Source: Streptomyces fradiae ATCC 10745 = DSM 40063 (GTDB taxonomy: Bacteria; Actinomycetota; Actinomycetes; Streptomycetales; Streptomycetaceae). From it: DNA of 64,000 bases. Numbering within the stretch: position 1 is the stretch's first letter; every line of letters begins with the position of its first letter. The translations under genes and the position numbers were made by a program. Of the stretch, positions 27,146 through 37,756 are shown one piece after another. The notes beneath the pieces are model-generated. The model saw only the letters and a program-made list of their open reading frames with translations, was not told the origin of the DNA and did no database searches. The DNA is taken from NCBI RefSeq assembly GCF_008704425.1, contig NZ_CP023696.1, forward strand, positions 6,178,501-6,242,500, given 5' to 3'.

Positions 27146-27910
27146 TCAGCCCGGGGCGAAGGTCGTCACCAGGACGTCCCGGTGGGCCGGGCGCGCGGGG
27201 TCGACCGGCCGGACCGGCGACACGCCGTGCAGGGTGCGGCGGTCGTCGGACAGGAGCAGGCTCGCCGGCTCGCGCAGCGTGACCGACAGGATCTCCCCGC
27301 CCTCGGGGGTGTAGACGGTGCTCTCGCCTCCGGTGGCGTTCCCCCGGCCGACGAGCAGCGACGACACCAGGGTGACGCCGTCGCGGTGCCGGCCCTCCGG
27401 AGTCGGCTCCCCTCCGCCGTCCGCCGTGGCGACGACGCGGAAGGGATGGACCTTGACGCTCCACCGTTCGGGGGAGTCCAGGGCGCCCGCGACCCGGCCC
27501 AGCAGACCGATGAGCCGCAGCAGCACCGGATCGGCGGCGAAGCCGTCGGTGAGCGGGTCGAAACGCCGGTCCACCGACGTGTAGAGCGGATTGGTGCCGT
27601 CGGGCTGGACGAAACCGGTGGGGGGCAGGAGCCGCAGCTCCCCGGTCCCGGTCGCGAGCGAGAAGTGCCCGTAGCGGCGGAGCCGGCGGGTGCCGCGCCG
27701 GGCCGCGTACGCGTCCTGCGTCAGGTCCGCCCAGTGCGCCGCGAAACCGGCCCAGGAGGCCGCGTCCGCGCCCAGGCAGGCCAGCGCGCCGCGCGGGGGC
27801 ATGAGGTGCACGCCCGTCCCGGCCAGCGCGGCACGAGCGGCGCTCTCCGCGCCGGCGGGGGCGCCGTCCGCCGGGGGAGTGGATGCGGTGCCGGTGTCCA
27901 CTGCTGCCAC
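27146..27910 (-). CDS. 2OG-Fe(II) dioxygenase family protein (PF10014-like)
   Basis: 254 residues. Iron-binding triad visible as H-x-D in GRHRDGVTLVSSLLVGR and the distal His in SDDRRTLHGVSPV, with Arg in RPAHRDVLVTTF for 2-oxoglutarate. The N-terminal YAARRGTRRLRRYGHFS and FVQPDGTNPLYTSVDR segments match the family that includes L-isoleucine 4-hydroxylase and KanJ-like enzymes. GTG start with GAGAGGGA upstream. I infer hydroxylation of an amino acid or similar small molecule. It stands alone, convergent with the exporter. Confidence 0.82.
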   Translation of the reverse strand: MAAVDTGTASTPPADGAPAGAESAARAALAGTGVHLMPPRGALACLGADAASWAGFAAHWADLTQDAYAARRGTRRLRRYGHFSLATGTGELRLLPPTGFVQPDGTNPLYTSVDRRFDPLTDGFAADPVLLRLIGLLGRVAGALDSPERWSVKVHPFRVVATADGGGEPTPEGRHRDGVTLVSSLLVGRGNATGGESTVYTPEGGEILSVTLREPASLLLSDDRRTLHGVSPVRPVDPARPAHRDVLVTTFAPG

Positions 27911-28007
27911 CGTCCCTCTCGTGAACCGGACAGGGGGGATCCACGGACATCATCGGCCCCCGCCGCGGCGGACGCACGTCCGCGAGACCGGGCTCGCCCC
28001 CTGCCGG

Positions 28008-28466
28008 TCACCCGCCGGGACACTCGTCGGAGTCGCCGCCGCTGCGGCAGCCGGAGAAGCCGCCGGTCGGCGCGGGCACGGGGCGGCCGCGCTCGTCCTC
28101 GTGCCGCTGGAGCGCCGTCCCGCCCAGCAGCACCGCCGCGATCAGCACCCCCATGGCGGTCTGGGACACGGCCGTCACCACGGCGCGCGCCCGCGCGGCG
28201 AGGACGGCCGCCACCAGGACCAGGCCGCCGAGTACCGCGACCGCCGGGAGGTAGCGCCAGAGGGTGAAGGGCTTGCGCGGCGCCTGCGGGTCCAGTTCGA
28301 AGTGGTCGAGGAAGGGCCAGGCCAGAAGGATGACCGCCAGGGCCGTCAGCTCCAGCAGGACCAGCACGCACCCGGCCGCGGCGTCGGGGCCCCGGCGGGC
28401 CCGCTCGCGGCGGCGCGGACCGGCGGAGCCGGGGTCGACGGGCGGTGAGGAGGGCAGAGGGCTCAT
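28008..28466 (-). CDS. Small three-helix membrane protein
   Basis: 152 residues. Three transmembrane helices: CVLVLLELTALAVILLAWPF, YLPAVAVLGGLVLVAAVLAA and VSQTAMGVLIAAVLLGGTAL. A conserved-looking loop DPQAPRKPFTLWRY sits between the first two. Probably a streptomycete-specific family (I think DUF6234, not certain). No clear ribosome site before ATG 28466. A perfect 22 bp palindrome lies 32 bp upstream and probably controls it. Confidence 0.65.
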   Translation of the reverse strand: MSPLPSSPPVDPGSAGPRRRERARRGPDAAAGCVLVLLELTALAVILLAWPFLDHFELDPQAPRKPFTLWRYLPAVAVLGGLVLVAAVLAARARAVVTAVSQTAMGVLIAAVLLGGTALQRHEDERGRPVPAPTGGFSGCRSGGDSDECPGG

Positions 28467-28497
28467 GCCCGCACGGTGCCCGTACGGGCGCTCGGGC

Positions 28498-28519
28498 GCC
28501 TGAGTACGCGTACTCAGGC
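28498..28519. promoter_or_regulatory. 22 bp perfect palindrome (TGAGTACGCGTACTCA core)
   Basis: Perfect dyad centred on ACGCGT, core TGAGTACGCGTACTCA, extended by GCC and GGC on the two sides. It ends 32 bp before the start of the leftward membrane protein gene. Strongly symmetric, AT-richer than the surroundings and without a loop, so a dimeric regulator site is more likely than a terminator. Confidence 0.65.
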
Positions 28520-28564
28520 CGCGCCCGCGGCCGGGGCCGCGCCCGCCGTCCGGGCGGTGGCCTT

Positions 28565-28608
28565 GGGACGTCCGGACGGTGGCGGCGGGACGTCCGGACG
28601 GTGGCGGC
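28565..28608. repeat. 22 bp perfect tandem duplication
   Basis: Two identical head-to-tail copies (28565-28586, 28587-28608) of a unit beginning GGGACGTCCGGACGGTGG. The inner CGTCCGGACG is palindromic. Lies between the STAS gene stop and the palindrome above. Confidence 0.85.
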
Positions 28609-28636
28609 GGGGCGGGCGGGCGGTGCCTGCGGGGGC

Positions 28637-28978
28637 TCAGCCCTCGAACGTCGCCACCGCGTCCGCGCCCGCCTCCCGCAGCGCCCGGCGGACGGCGCGG
28701 TGCGCCCCCCGCACGTGCAGGGCGGCCGGGGGGTCGCGGACGGTGGCCGCCCGCAGCAGGGCGAAGGCGCACGGCAGGTCGAGGCGGGTCAGGTCGCGCA
28801 TCAGCAGCTCCCACACGGTGGCGTCCCGCAGCCGGGGATCGTCGAGCGCCTCCTCCAGCGCGCCCACCCGGTGCGCGTCCAGCTCGCCGGCGAACACCAG
28901 GACGGCCCGCCCGTCCCCCGCCGACTCGACCACCAGGGCAGGCGCCCCGTCCGGAGCGCCGGCGCGGGCGGCCGTCAC
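28637..28978 (-). CDS. STAS domain protein (anti-sigma factor antagonist-like)
   Basis: 113 residues. A compact alpha/beta STAS pattern: [45 protein letters not shown], and a final helix. The usual phosphorylated Ser after LDxxG..LD is not clear (region [14 protein letters not shown] has no Ser), so regulation by an SpoIIAB-like kinase is doubtful. GTG start overlaps the dnaK stop by 4 bp, so it is co-translated with dnaK. I infer a stress-response accessory role. Confidence 0.6.
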   Translation of the reverse strand: MTAARAGAPDGAPALVVESAGDGRAVLVFAGELDAHRVGALEEALDDPRLRDATVWELLMRDLTRLDLPCAFALLRAATVRDPPAALHVRGAHRAVRRALREAGADAVATFEG

Positions 28979-30864
28979 GCGGGACCTCCGCGCCGTGCCC
29001 GGTCGTCCTCGTCGACGATCTCGGCGTCGACCACCTCGTCCTCGTCCCGGCCTCCCGCCTCGCCGCCCTCGGGGCCGGCCTGGGCGCCGCCCGCGGCCTG
29101 GGCGGCCTGGGCGTCGGCGTACACGGCCTGGCCGAGCTTCTGGGAGACGGCCGCGACCCGCTCCGCGGCCGTGCGGATCTGCGCCGTGTCGTCGCCCTTC
29201 AGCTTCTCCTTGAGCTCGGTCACCGCCGTCTCGACCTCGGTCCTGATCTCACCGGGGACCTTGCCCGTGCCGTCGGCGTGGTCGGCGAGGAACTTCTCGG
29301 TCTGGTAGACGAGCTGCTCGCCCTGGTTGCGGGCCTCGGCGGCCTCGCGGCGCCTGTGGTCCTCCTCCGCGTGGCGCTCCGCCTCGCGGACCATCCGGTC
29401 GATGTCGTCCTTCGGGAGCGAGGAGCCGCCGGTGACGGTCATCTTCTGCTCCTTGCCGGTGCCGAGGTCCTTCGCCGTGACGTGCATGATGCCGTTGGCG
29501 TCGATGTCGAAGGACACCTCGATCTGCGGGACGCCGCGCGGCGCCGGGGGCAGACCGGTCAGCTCGAACATGCCGAGCTTCTTGTTGTACGCGGCGATCT
29601 CGCGCTCGCCCTGGTAGACCTGGATCTGCACCGACGGCTGGTTGTCCTCCGCCGTCGTGAAGATCTCGGAGCGCTTCGTCGGGATCGTGGTGTTGCGCTC
29701 GATCAGCTTGGTCATGATGCCGCCCTTGGTCTCGATGCCGAGGGACAGCGGGGTGACGTCGAGCAGCAGGACGTCCTTGACCTCGCCCTTGAGCACACCG
29801 GCCTGGAGCGAGGCGCCGATCGCGACGACCTCGTCCGGGTTCACACCCTTGTGCGGGTCCTTGCCGGTCAGCTCCTTCACCAGGTCCGCCACGGCGGGCA
29901 TGCGGGTGGAGCCGCCGACGAGGATGACGTGGTCGATCCCGGAGATCTCGATGCCGGCGTCCTTCACGGCGTTCCGGAAGGGGACCTGGCACCGCTCCAG
30001 CAGGTCGGAGGTCATCTGCTGGAACTGGGCGCGGGTGAGCTTCTCGTCCAGGTGCAGCGGGCCCTCCGCCGAGGCGCTCAGGTAGGGGAGGTTGACCGAG
30101 GTCTCGGTGGCGGCGGACAGCTCGATCTTCGCCTTCTCGGCGGCCTCGCGCAGGCGCTGCGTCGCCATGCGGTCCTTGGTGATGTCGATCCCGTACGCGT
30201 TCCTGAAGCGGCCCGCGAGGTGCTCCACGATCCGCTGGTCCCAGTCGTCGCCGCCCAGGTGGGTGTCGCCGTTGGTGGCCTTGACCTCGACGACGCCGTC
30301 GCCGATCTCCAGCAGCGACACGTCGAAGGTGCCGCCGCCGAGGTCGAAGACGAGGATCGTCTGGTCGCTCTCCTTGTCGAGGCCGTACGCCAGGGCGGCG
30401 GCGGTCGGCTCGTTGACGATGCGCAGGACGTTCAGCCCCGCGATCTCGCCGGCCTCCTTGGTCGCGGTGCGCTCGGCGTCGTTGAAGTACGCCGGGACGG
30501 TGATCACGGCGTCCCTGACGTCCTCGCCGAGGTAGCCCTCGGCGTCGCGCTTCAGCTTCTGCAGGATGCGCGCCGAGATCTCCTGCGCGGTGTACCGCCT
30601 GCCGTCGATGTCGCCGTTCTCGGGGAAGCGCCAGCCCGTGTCGCCCATGTGCCGCTTCACGGAGCGGACGGTGCGGTCCACGTTGGTGACGGCCTGCCGC
30701 TTGGCCACCTCGCCCACCAGCACGTCGCCGTTCTTGGCGAAGCCCACGACGGACGGCGTGGTCCTCGCGCCCTCCGTGTTCGTGACGACCGCGGGCTCAC
30801 CGCCCTCCAGGACGCTCACCACCGAGTTGGTCGTACCGAGGTCGATACCCACTGCGCGTGCCAT
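28975..30864 (-). CDS. dnaK: Hsp70 chaperone DnaK (without adjacent grpE/dnaJ)
   Basis: 629 residues. Nucleotide-binding domain with [13 protein letters not shown] at residues 6-18, phosphate-2 motif [19 protein letters not shown], adenosine motif [13 protein letters not shown], substrate domain after the linker [19 protein letters not shown], and an acidic C-terminus [15 protein letters not shown] 30864 has GAGGAG upstream. The main streptomycete dnaK operon is dnaK-grpE-dnaJ-hspR; here none of these follow, so this is probably the second, paralogous DnaK. No CTTGAGT-type HspR site (HAIR) is visible upstream. The STAS gene is coupled downstream. Confidence 0.95.
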   Translation of the reverse strand: MARAVGIDLGTTNSVVSVLEGGEPAVVTNTEGARTTPSVVGFAKNGDVLVGEVAKRQAVTNVDRTVRSVKRHMGDTGWRFPENGDIDGRRYTAQEISARILQKLKRDAEGYLGEDVRDAVITVPAYFNDAERTATKEAGEIAGLNVLRIVNEPTAAALAYGLDKESDQTILVFDLGGGTFDVSLLEIGDGVVEVKATNGDTHLGGDDWDQRIVEHLAGRFRNAYGIDITKDRMATQRLREAAEKAKIELSAATETSVNLPYLSASAEGPLHLDEKLTRAQFQQMTSDLLERCQVPFRNAVKDAGIEISGIDHVILVGGSTRMPAVADLVKELTGKDPHKGVNPDEVVAIGASLQAGVLKGEVKDVLLLDVTPLSLGIETKGGIMTKLIERNTTIPTKRSEIFTTAEDNQPSVQIQVYQGEREIAAYNKKLGMFELTGLPPAPRGVPQIEVSFDIDANGIMHVTAKDLGTGKEQKMTVTGGSSLPKDDIDRMVREAERHAEEDHRRREAAEARNQGEQLVYQTEKFLADHADGTGKVPGEIRTEVETAVTELKEKLKGDDTAQIRTAAERVAAVSQKLGQAVYADAQAAQAAGGAQAGPEGGEAGGRDEDEVVDAEIVDEDDRARRGGPA

Positions 30865-30985
30865 CGGGAGACTCCTCAGCTCGGCTCCGCGGGACATAGC
30901 GAGGTCTATTTCAGGATATGCCGGGTTCGCGGTTCCGGACTGCCCGTGGCGGACGGTGCGGGGGACGCGTGCGGACGGCGGGGGG

Positions 30986-31029
30986 CGGTGGGGGAAGCGG
31001 CGCGGGCCGGTGGGGGAAGCGGCGCGGGC
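30986..31029. repeat. 22 bp perfect tandem duplication before the icd terminator
   Basis: Two identical copies (30986-31007, 31008-31029) of a unit beginning CGGTGGGGGAAGCGGC, located between dnaK and icd. The second copy runs into the terminator stem. Confidence 0.85.
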
Positions 31030-31062
31030 CGCGCCGGACGGGAGGTCCGGCGCGGCCCGCGC
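31022..31062 (-). terminator. Terminator of the isocitrate dehydrogenase gene
   Basis: Perfect 18 bp stem (31022-31039 with 31045-31062) and 5-base loop, 34 bases after the icd stop. Confidence 0.88.
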
Positions 31063-31095
31063 GGGTGGCTCGACGCCGCCGTCGGAGCGGCGACG

Positions 31096-33640
<2,545 letters not shown>

Positions 33641-34591
33641 ATGGAACTGGAGTTGCGGCATCTGAGGACGGTGCGGGCCATCGCCGACGCGGGCAGTCTC
33701 ACCAAGGCCGCCACCGCGCTCGGCCTGGCCCAGCCCGCGCTGAGCACCCAGCTCAAACGGATCGAGCGGGTCCTGGGCGGGGCCCTGTTCGAGCGGGGGC
33801 GGCACGGCGTGCGGGCCACACCGCTGGGCGAGCTCGTCCTGGAGCGGGCCCGGATCGTGCTGCCCGCCGTCAGCGACCTCCAGCGCGACGCCGTGCGGTT
33901 CGCGCGGGGCGCCGCCGGCGCCGAGGGCCCCCGCTTCCGCCTCGGCGGCACCCACGGCCCGCTGCTCGGCGCCCTCGTCGACCGGCTCGCCGCCCGCCAC
34001 CCGTGCGCCGCCGTCACCACCCACACCTCCTGGTCCGAGCGGGAGATCGCCGCCGCCGTCACCGAGGGCCGCCTCGACTACGCCCTCATCGGCACCTGCG
34101 GCAGCAGCACCCCGCCCGAGGGCGACCGGCTCGCCTGGCGGGAGATCGCCACCGACCCCGTTTTTGTGATGCTCCCGACCGGCCACCGGCTCGCCTCCCG
34201 CGACCGCGTGGACCTCGCCGACCTGGCCGGCGCCGCCTGGGCGGACGTCCCCGGCGACGGCTGCTTCGCCGACTGCTTCCACGCCGCCTGCGCCCGCGCG
34301 GGCTTCACCCCGGCGCGCGTCTACGAGACCGACACGGCGTCCTGCGTCCACCTCGTCCAGGTCGGCCGCGCCGTCGGGCTGTGCCGCGCCACGTTCCCCG
34401 ACACGGCCGGGCTCGTCACCCGCCCGCTCGCCGGGGACCCCCTCGTGTGGCGGCACCTGATCGGCTGGCACCCGGACACGCCCGCCGCGCTCACCGCCCC
34501 CTCCGTCCTCGCCCAGGCGCGCGCCGCGCACGCCGAGGCGGCGGCCCGCAGCCGCAGTTACGCCGCCTGGAGGGCTTCCGGGCTCCCATAA
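33641..34591 (+). CDS. LysR family transcriptional regulator
   Basis: 316 residues. N-terminal winged HTH: LELRHLRTVRAIADAGSLTKAATALGLAQPALSTQLKRIER (residues 2-42 in pattern), then a periplasmic-binding-type effector domain. Start ATG 33641; ribosome site is weak. It lies divergent from icd and 103 bp upstream of the protease gene in the same direction, so either could be a target. The C-terminal half contains four Cys (GCFADCFHAACARAG) which might act as a redox sensor. Ligand unknown. Confidence 0.88.
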   Translation: MELELRHLRTVRAIADAGSLTKAATALGLAQPALSTQLKRIERVLGGALFERGRHGVRATPLGELVLERARIVLPAVSDLQRDAVRFARGAAGAEGPRFRLGGTHGPLLGALVDRLAARHPCAAVTTHTSWSEREIAAAVTEGRLDYALIGTCGSSTPPEGDRLAWREIATDPVFVMLPTGHRLASRDRVDLADLAGAAWADVPGDGCFADCFHAACARAGFTPARVYETDTASCVHLVQVGRAVGLCRATFPDTAGLVTRPLAGDPLVWRHLIGWHPDTPAALTAPSVLAQARAAHAEAAARSRSYAAWRASGLP

Positions 34592-34643
34592 CGCCGAAGA
34601 GAGGGAAAAGCGACATCTTCTGAGGGTCTTTCGGCAACACCTA

Positions 34644-34681
34644 CGGTTTCGGAACCCCCCACTCGACCCCATCCGAAACCG
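34644..34681 (+). promoter_or_regulatory. Inverted repeat CGGTTTCGGA-N18-TCCGAAACCG before the protease
   Basis: Perfect 10 bp arms (34644-34653, 34672-34681) with 18-base spacing, ending 13 bp before ATG 34695. The right arm touches the GAGGAG ribosome site, so it may act as an operator or as an RNA hairpin that hides the ribosome site. Possible LysR or protease-regulator target. Confidence 0.55.
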
Positions 34682-34694
34682 AGGAGAACACCGG

Positions 34695-36059
34695 ATGCTC
34701 CACAGACACGCCGGAGCCGCGTTCGCCGCCGCGGCAGCGGTCGGCGCCCTCGTGCTCACCGCGCTCCCCGGCGCGGCGGCCGCCGCGCCGGCCCCGCCCG
34801 CCACCACCCCCTCGGCCGCGGTGAGCATGGGCGCCGACAAGACGTCCCCCGAGGTCCTGGCCGCCATGCAGCGGGACCTGGGGCTCAGCGAGCCGCAGGC
34901 CCAGCGGCGCCTGGTGAACGAGGCCGAGGCCGGAGCGGTCGCCGGGCGCCTCGGCGGCGTCCTCGGCGCCGACTACGCCGGCGCCTGGGTGCGGGGTGCC
35001 GAGTCCGCGACCCTGACGGTCGCCACCACCGACCCCGCCGACGCGCTCGCGATCCGCGCCGCCGGTGCCGAGGCCCGCGTGGTCCGCCACACGCTGGCCC
35101 GCCTCGACGCCGCCAAGGCCGCCCTCGACCGGGCCGCCGCCCGCACCGACACCCGCGACGTGCCCGTCTGGTACGTCGACGTCCGCACCAACTCCGTCAC
35201 CGTCCACGCCGCCAAGCGGGGCGCGGCCGAGGCGTTCCTGAAGGCCGCCGCCGTCAACCGGTCCCTCGTCCGGGTCGAGACGTCCGCCGAGCGGCCCCGC
35301 GCCCTGTACGACATCCGGGGCGGCGACGCGTACCACATGGGCGGCGGCGGGCGCTGCTCGGTCGGCTTCGCCGTCACCAAGGGCACCCAGCACGGCTTCG
35401 CCACGGCCGGCCACTGCGGCCGCGTCGGCACCTCCACCAGCGGCTACAACCAGGTCGCGCAGGGCACCTTCCAGGGCTCCACCTTCCCCGGCCGCGACAT
35501 GGCCTGGGTGGCGGCCAACACCAACTGGCGCTCCACCCCGTACGTGAAGGGCGCGGGCGGGCAGAACGTCCAGGTCACCGGTTCCACGCAGGCCGTCGTC
35601 GGCGCGTCGGTCTGCCGCTCGGGGTCCACCACCGGCTGGCACTGCGGCACGATCCAGCAGCACAACACGAGCGTCACCTACCCGGAGGGCACGATCAGCG
35701 GCGTCACCCGCACGACCGTGTGCGCCGAGCCGGGCGACTCGGGCGGCTCGTACATCTCCGGCAGCCAGGCGCAGGGCGTCACCTCGGGCGGCTCCGGCGA
35801 CTGCCGGACGGGCGGTACGACGTACCACCAGCCGCTCAACCCGCTCCTCCAGGCGTACGCCCTGACCCTCACCACCACGACCGACCCCGGGCCGGGGCCG
35901 GGCGAGCCCCCGGAGGGCGGCACGTGGGCGGCGGGCACCGTCTACAACGCGGGCGCCCAGGTCACCTACGGCGGAGCCACCTACCGGTGCCTCCAGACCC
36001 ACCAGGCGCAGGCGGGCTGGGAGCCGCCGAACGTGCCGGCGCTCTGGCAGCGCGTGTAG
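34695..36059 (+). CDS. sprC: Streptogrisin C-like secreted serine protease with chitin-binding domain
   Basis: 454 residues. Signal peptide 1-31 (ending ALPGAAAAA), pro-region to about 205 that acts as folding chaperone, then the S1 domain. Triad: His240 (ATAGHCG), Asp268 (GRDMAWV) and Ser349 (EPGDSGGSY). Disulfide cysteines 221/241, 307/317 and 343/370 are as in streptogrisins. A Thr/Pro/Gly linker (390-408) leads to a CBM5/12 chitin-binding module (WAAGTVYNAGAQVTYGGATYRC...W). This is the layout of S. griseus protease C. GAGGAG precedes ATG. Broad-specificity extracellular digestion, perhaps targeted to chitinous material. Confidence 0.93.
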   Translation: MLHRHAGAAFAAAAAVGALVLTALPGAAAAAPAPPATTPSAAVSMGADKTSPEVLAAMQRDLGLSEPQAQRRLVNEAEAGAVAGRLGGVLGADYAGAWVRGAESATLTVATTDPADALAIRAAGAEARVVRHTLARLDAAKAALDRAAARTDTRDVPVWYVDVRTNSVTVHAAKRGAAEAFLKAAAVNRSLVRVETSAERPRALYDIRGGDAYHMGGGGRCSVGFAVTKGTQHGFATAGHCGRVGTSTSGYNQVAQGTFQGSTFPGRDMAWVAANTNWRSTPYVKGAGGQNVQVTGSTQAVVGASVCRSGSTTGWHCGTIQQHNTSVTYPEGTISGVTRTTVCAEPGDSGGSYISGSQAQGVTSGGSGDCRTGGTTYHQPLNPLLQAYALTLTTTTDPGPGPGEPPEGGTWAAGTVYNAGAQVTYGGATYRCLQTHQAQAGWEPPNVPALWQRV

Positions 36060-36114
36060 GAGGAACCGTCCGCGCCGTGGAGCCTGCCCAGCAGAAACGT
36101 CACGTCTGAGGGCG

Positions 36115-36145
36115 CGTACGGGTCCCGGTCCGCCGGGCCCGTACG
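36115..36145 (+). terminator. Stem-loop after the protease gene
   Basis: CGTACGGG-T-CCCGG pairs with CCGGG-CCCGTACG, 13 bp with one bulged T and loop TCCG, 56 bases past the stop. Confidence 0.75.
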
Positions 36146-36325
36146 CCCCCGCCTCCTCGGGGACGCCCTCCGCCCGCGTCCCCGCCGTCCGCGCCCCCGC
36201 CTCCGCCTCCGCGGGACGCCCCCCGGCCGCCGGACTGCCCCGGAGCCGGGGGCGCGCCGTTCCCCGACCCACCCGGTCGGCCGGTGGGCGTTGCGGGGGC
36301 GCACGGGGCGGGGCAGGGTCGAAGC

Positions 36326-36706
36326 GTGAACCCCTCCGCGCACCGCGTCCGGCTCCGGCGGGTGTACGACCCGCCCGAACCCGCCGACGGGACGCGCGTG
36401 CTCGTGGACCGGCTGTGGCCGCGCGGCCTGGCCAAGGCGGACGCGCACATCGACGAGTGGCCCAAGTCCGCCACGCCCTCGACGGAGCTGCGCCGCTGGT
36501 TCCACGCGGCGGACGGGGCGCCGGACGAGGTGTTCGAGGAGTTCCGCCGGCGGTACGCGGCCGAGCTCGCCGAGCCGGAGGCGGCCGGGGCCCTCGACCG
36601 CGTCCGGGACCTCGCCCGCGAGGGGCCGCTCACGCTCCTGACGGCCGCCAGGGACCCGGAGCGCAGCCACGCCGCCGTGCTGCGCGAGCGGCTGAGCGGC
36701 GGCTGA
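36326..36706 (+). CDS. DUF488 family protein
   Basis: 126 residues. Begins VNPSAHRVRLRRVYDPP and carries the family hallmark VLVDRLWPRGL followed by WPKSATPSTELRRWFH. DUF488 proteins are small, widely distributed and of unknown function; the W-P-R-G motif is probably an anion or nucleotide site. GTG 36326 is preceded by CAGGGTCGAAG, a poor ribosome site. No operon partners. Confidence 0.85.
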   Translation: MNPSAHRVRLRRVYDPPEPADGTRVLVDRLWPRGLAKADAHIDEWPKSATPSTELRRWFHAADGAPDEVFEEFRRRYAAELAEPEAAGALDRVRDLAREGPLTLLTAARDPERSHAAVLRERLSGG

Positions 36707-36907
36707 GGGCGGCGCCCTCGGAGCGGCACCGTTCCGTTTCCGGCCACATCGCCGCGTCGCCCCCCCGCAGACCGCACGGCCCGGGGGCGGGTACGCCCCG
36801 CGCGGGCGTCGTACGCCCTGCCGGGCCCGCCCGCCGGGCCGGTGCGCCCCGCCGCGCTCTCGCGGGTGTCGTGCGCCCTGCGGGCCCGTGCGCCCCGCCC
36901 GGCGCGG

Positions 36908-37429
36908 TCAGCGTCCCCTCAGGCGGGGTGCCTCCGCCGCCGGGTCCACCGGGCCGCCGTCCCGGTCCAGCCGCTCCGCCAGGCCGCGCGCCCAGGCCGC
37001 GAGGGCGGACACCTCGATCCCGTGCGGCCCCGGCCCCGTCCCGTGCGGTCCCGGCCCCGTCCCGTACGGGGTGATCCGGTCCGCGCCGCGCAGGAGCAGC
37101 CGCGCGCCGCCCACGGCGTTGCCGCGCGCCGCGTGCGTCAGGCCCACCGCGAGCTGGGCCAGGCCCCGCCACAGCTCGCGCTCCTCGGGGCGCCCCGCCC
37201 CGGCGCACCCCTTCCAGGCGTCCTCCAGCACCTCGTGGGCGTGGAACGGCAGCCCCGCGTCCAGCAGCCGCTGCGCCTCCCGCAGGGACCCGCCGGGCGT
37301 GCGCTCCACGCCCTCCGGCTGCCGTCGGACGCCCGGCGCCCCGTACGGCAGCGGCCGCCCCAGCCCGTCGCGGGGCCGTGCGCTGCGGGCGCGCCCCTCC
37401 GTGTCCCGGTCCCTGCGAGCCTCGTCCAT
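36908..37429 (-). CDS. DUF309 family protein
   Basis: 173 residues. The DUF309 helix-rich motif is clear: LLDAGLPFHAHEVLEDAWKG, ELWRGLAQLAVGLTHAARGN and GARLLLRGADRI. Unknown function; the His/Glu pattern (HAHEVLE) suggests metal binding. Contains an in-frame duplicated PHGTGPGPHG segment from a DNA repeat near 37020-37060. Start ATG 37429 lacks a good ribosome site; the longer upstream frame is not conserved. Confidence 0.8.
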   Translation of the reverse strand: MDEARRDRDTEGRARSARPRDGLGRPLPYGAPGVRRQPEGVERTPGGSLREAQRLLDAGLPFHAHEVLEDAWKGCAGAGRPEERELWRGLAQLAVGLTHAARGNAVGGARLLLRGADRITPYGTGPGPHGTGPGPHGIEVSALAAWARGLAERLDRDGGPVDPAAEAPRLRGR

Positions 37430-37756
37430 CCGCCCATTGTCCCGCCCGCGCCACCGGCGTGCGCCGCGCACCGGGCGGGCCCCGTCCGGCCCGGTGCCAA
37501 GCCCCGTCAGCCCGGGTCCGGAGTCCCGCCCCGCTCCCCGCCGGCCCCCGCCCCCCGGTCCGCCGCCCGGTCCGCCGCCACCCGGTCCGCCGCCGACCGC
37601 CCGCGCCGGACCCCGCCGAAGCGGCCCGCACCGCCCGCGCGGCACCGCCGCCCCGCACCCCGCCCCGCGACGGCCCGAATCATCCCCCGCACCCAGCACC
37701 CCCCACTAGGCTCTCCTCGAACGTACATGCGAGCAACAGGGGAAAGGGAGAAGAGG
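37430..37756. other. Divergent gap upstream of the AAA ATPase gene
   Basis: 327 bp, mostly C-rich on the + strand. A TAGGCT hexamer at 37707-37712 may be the -10 for the ATPase gene, giving a leader of about 40 bases with a strong GGGAG site. No matching -35. Confidence 0.4.

Noticed and set aside
28565-28608. CRISPR-like repeats here and at 30986, 49344 and 54978
   Set aside because: The copies are directly adjacent with no unique spacers and no cas genes are present; they are tandem duplications.
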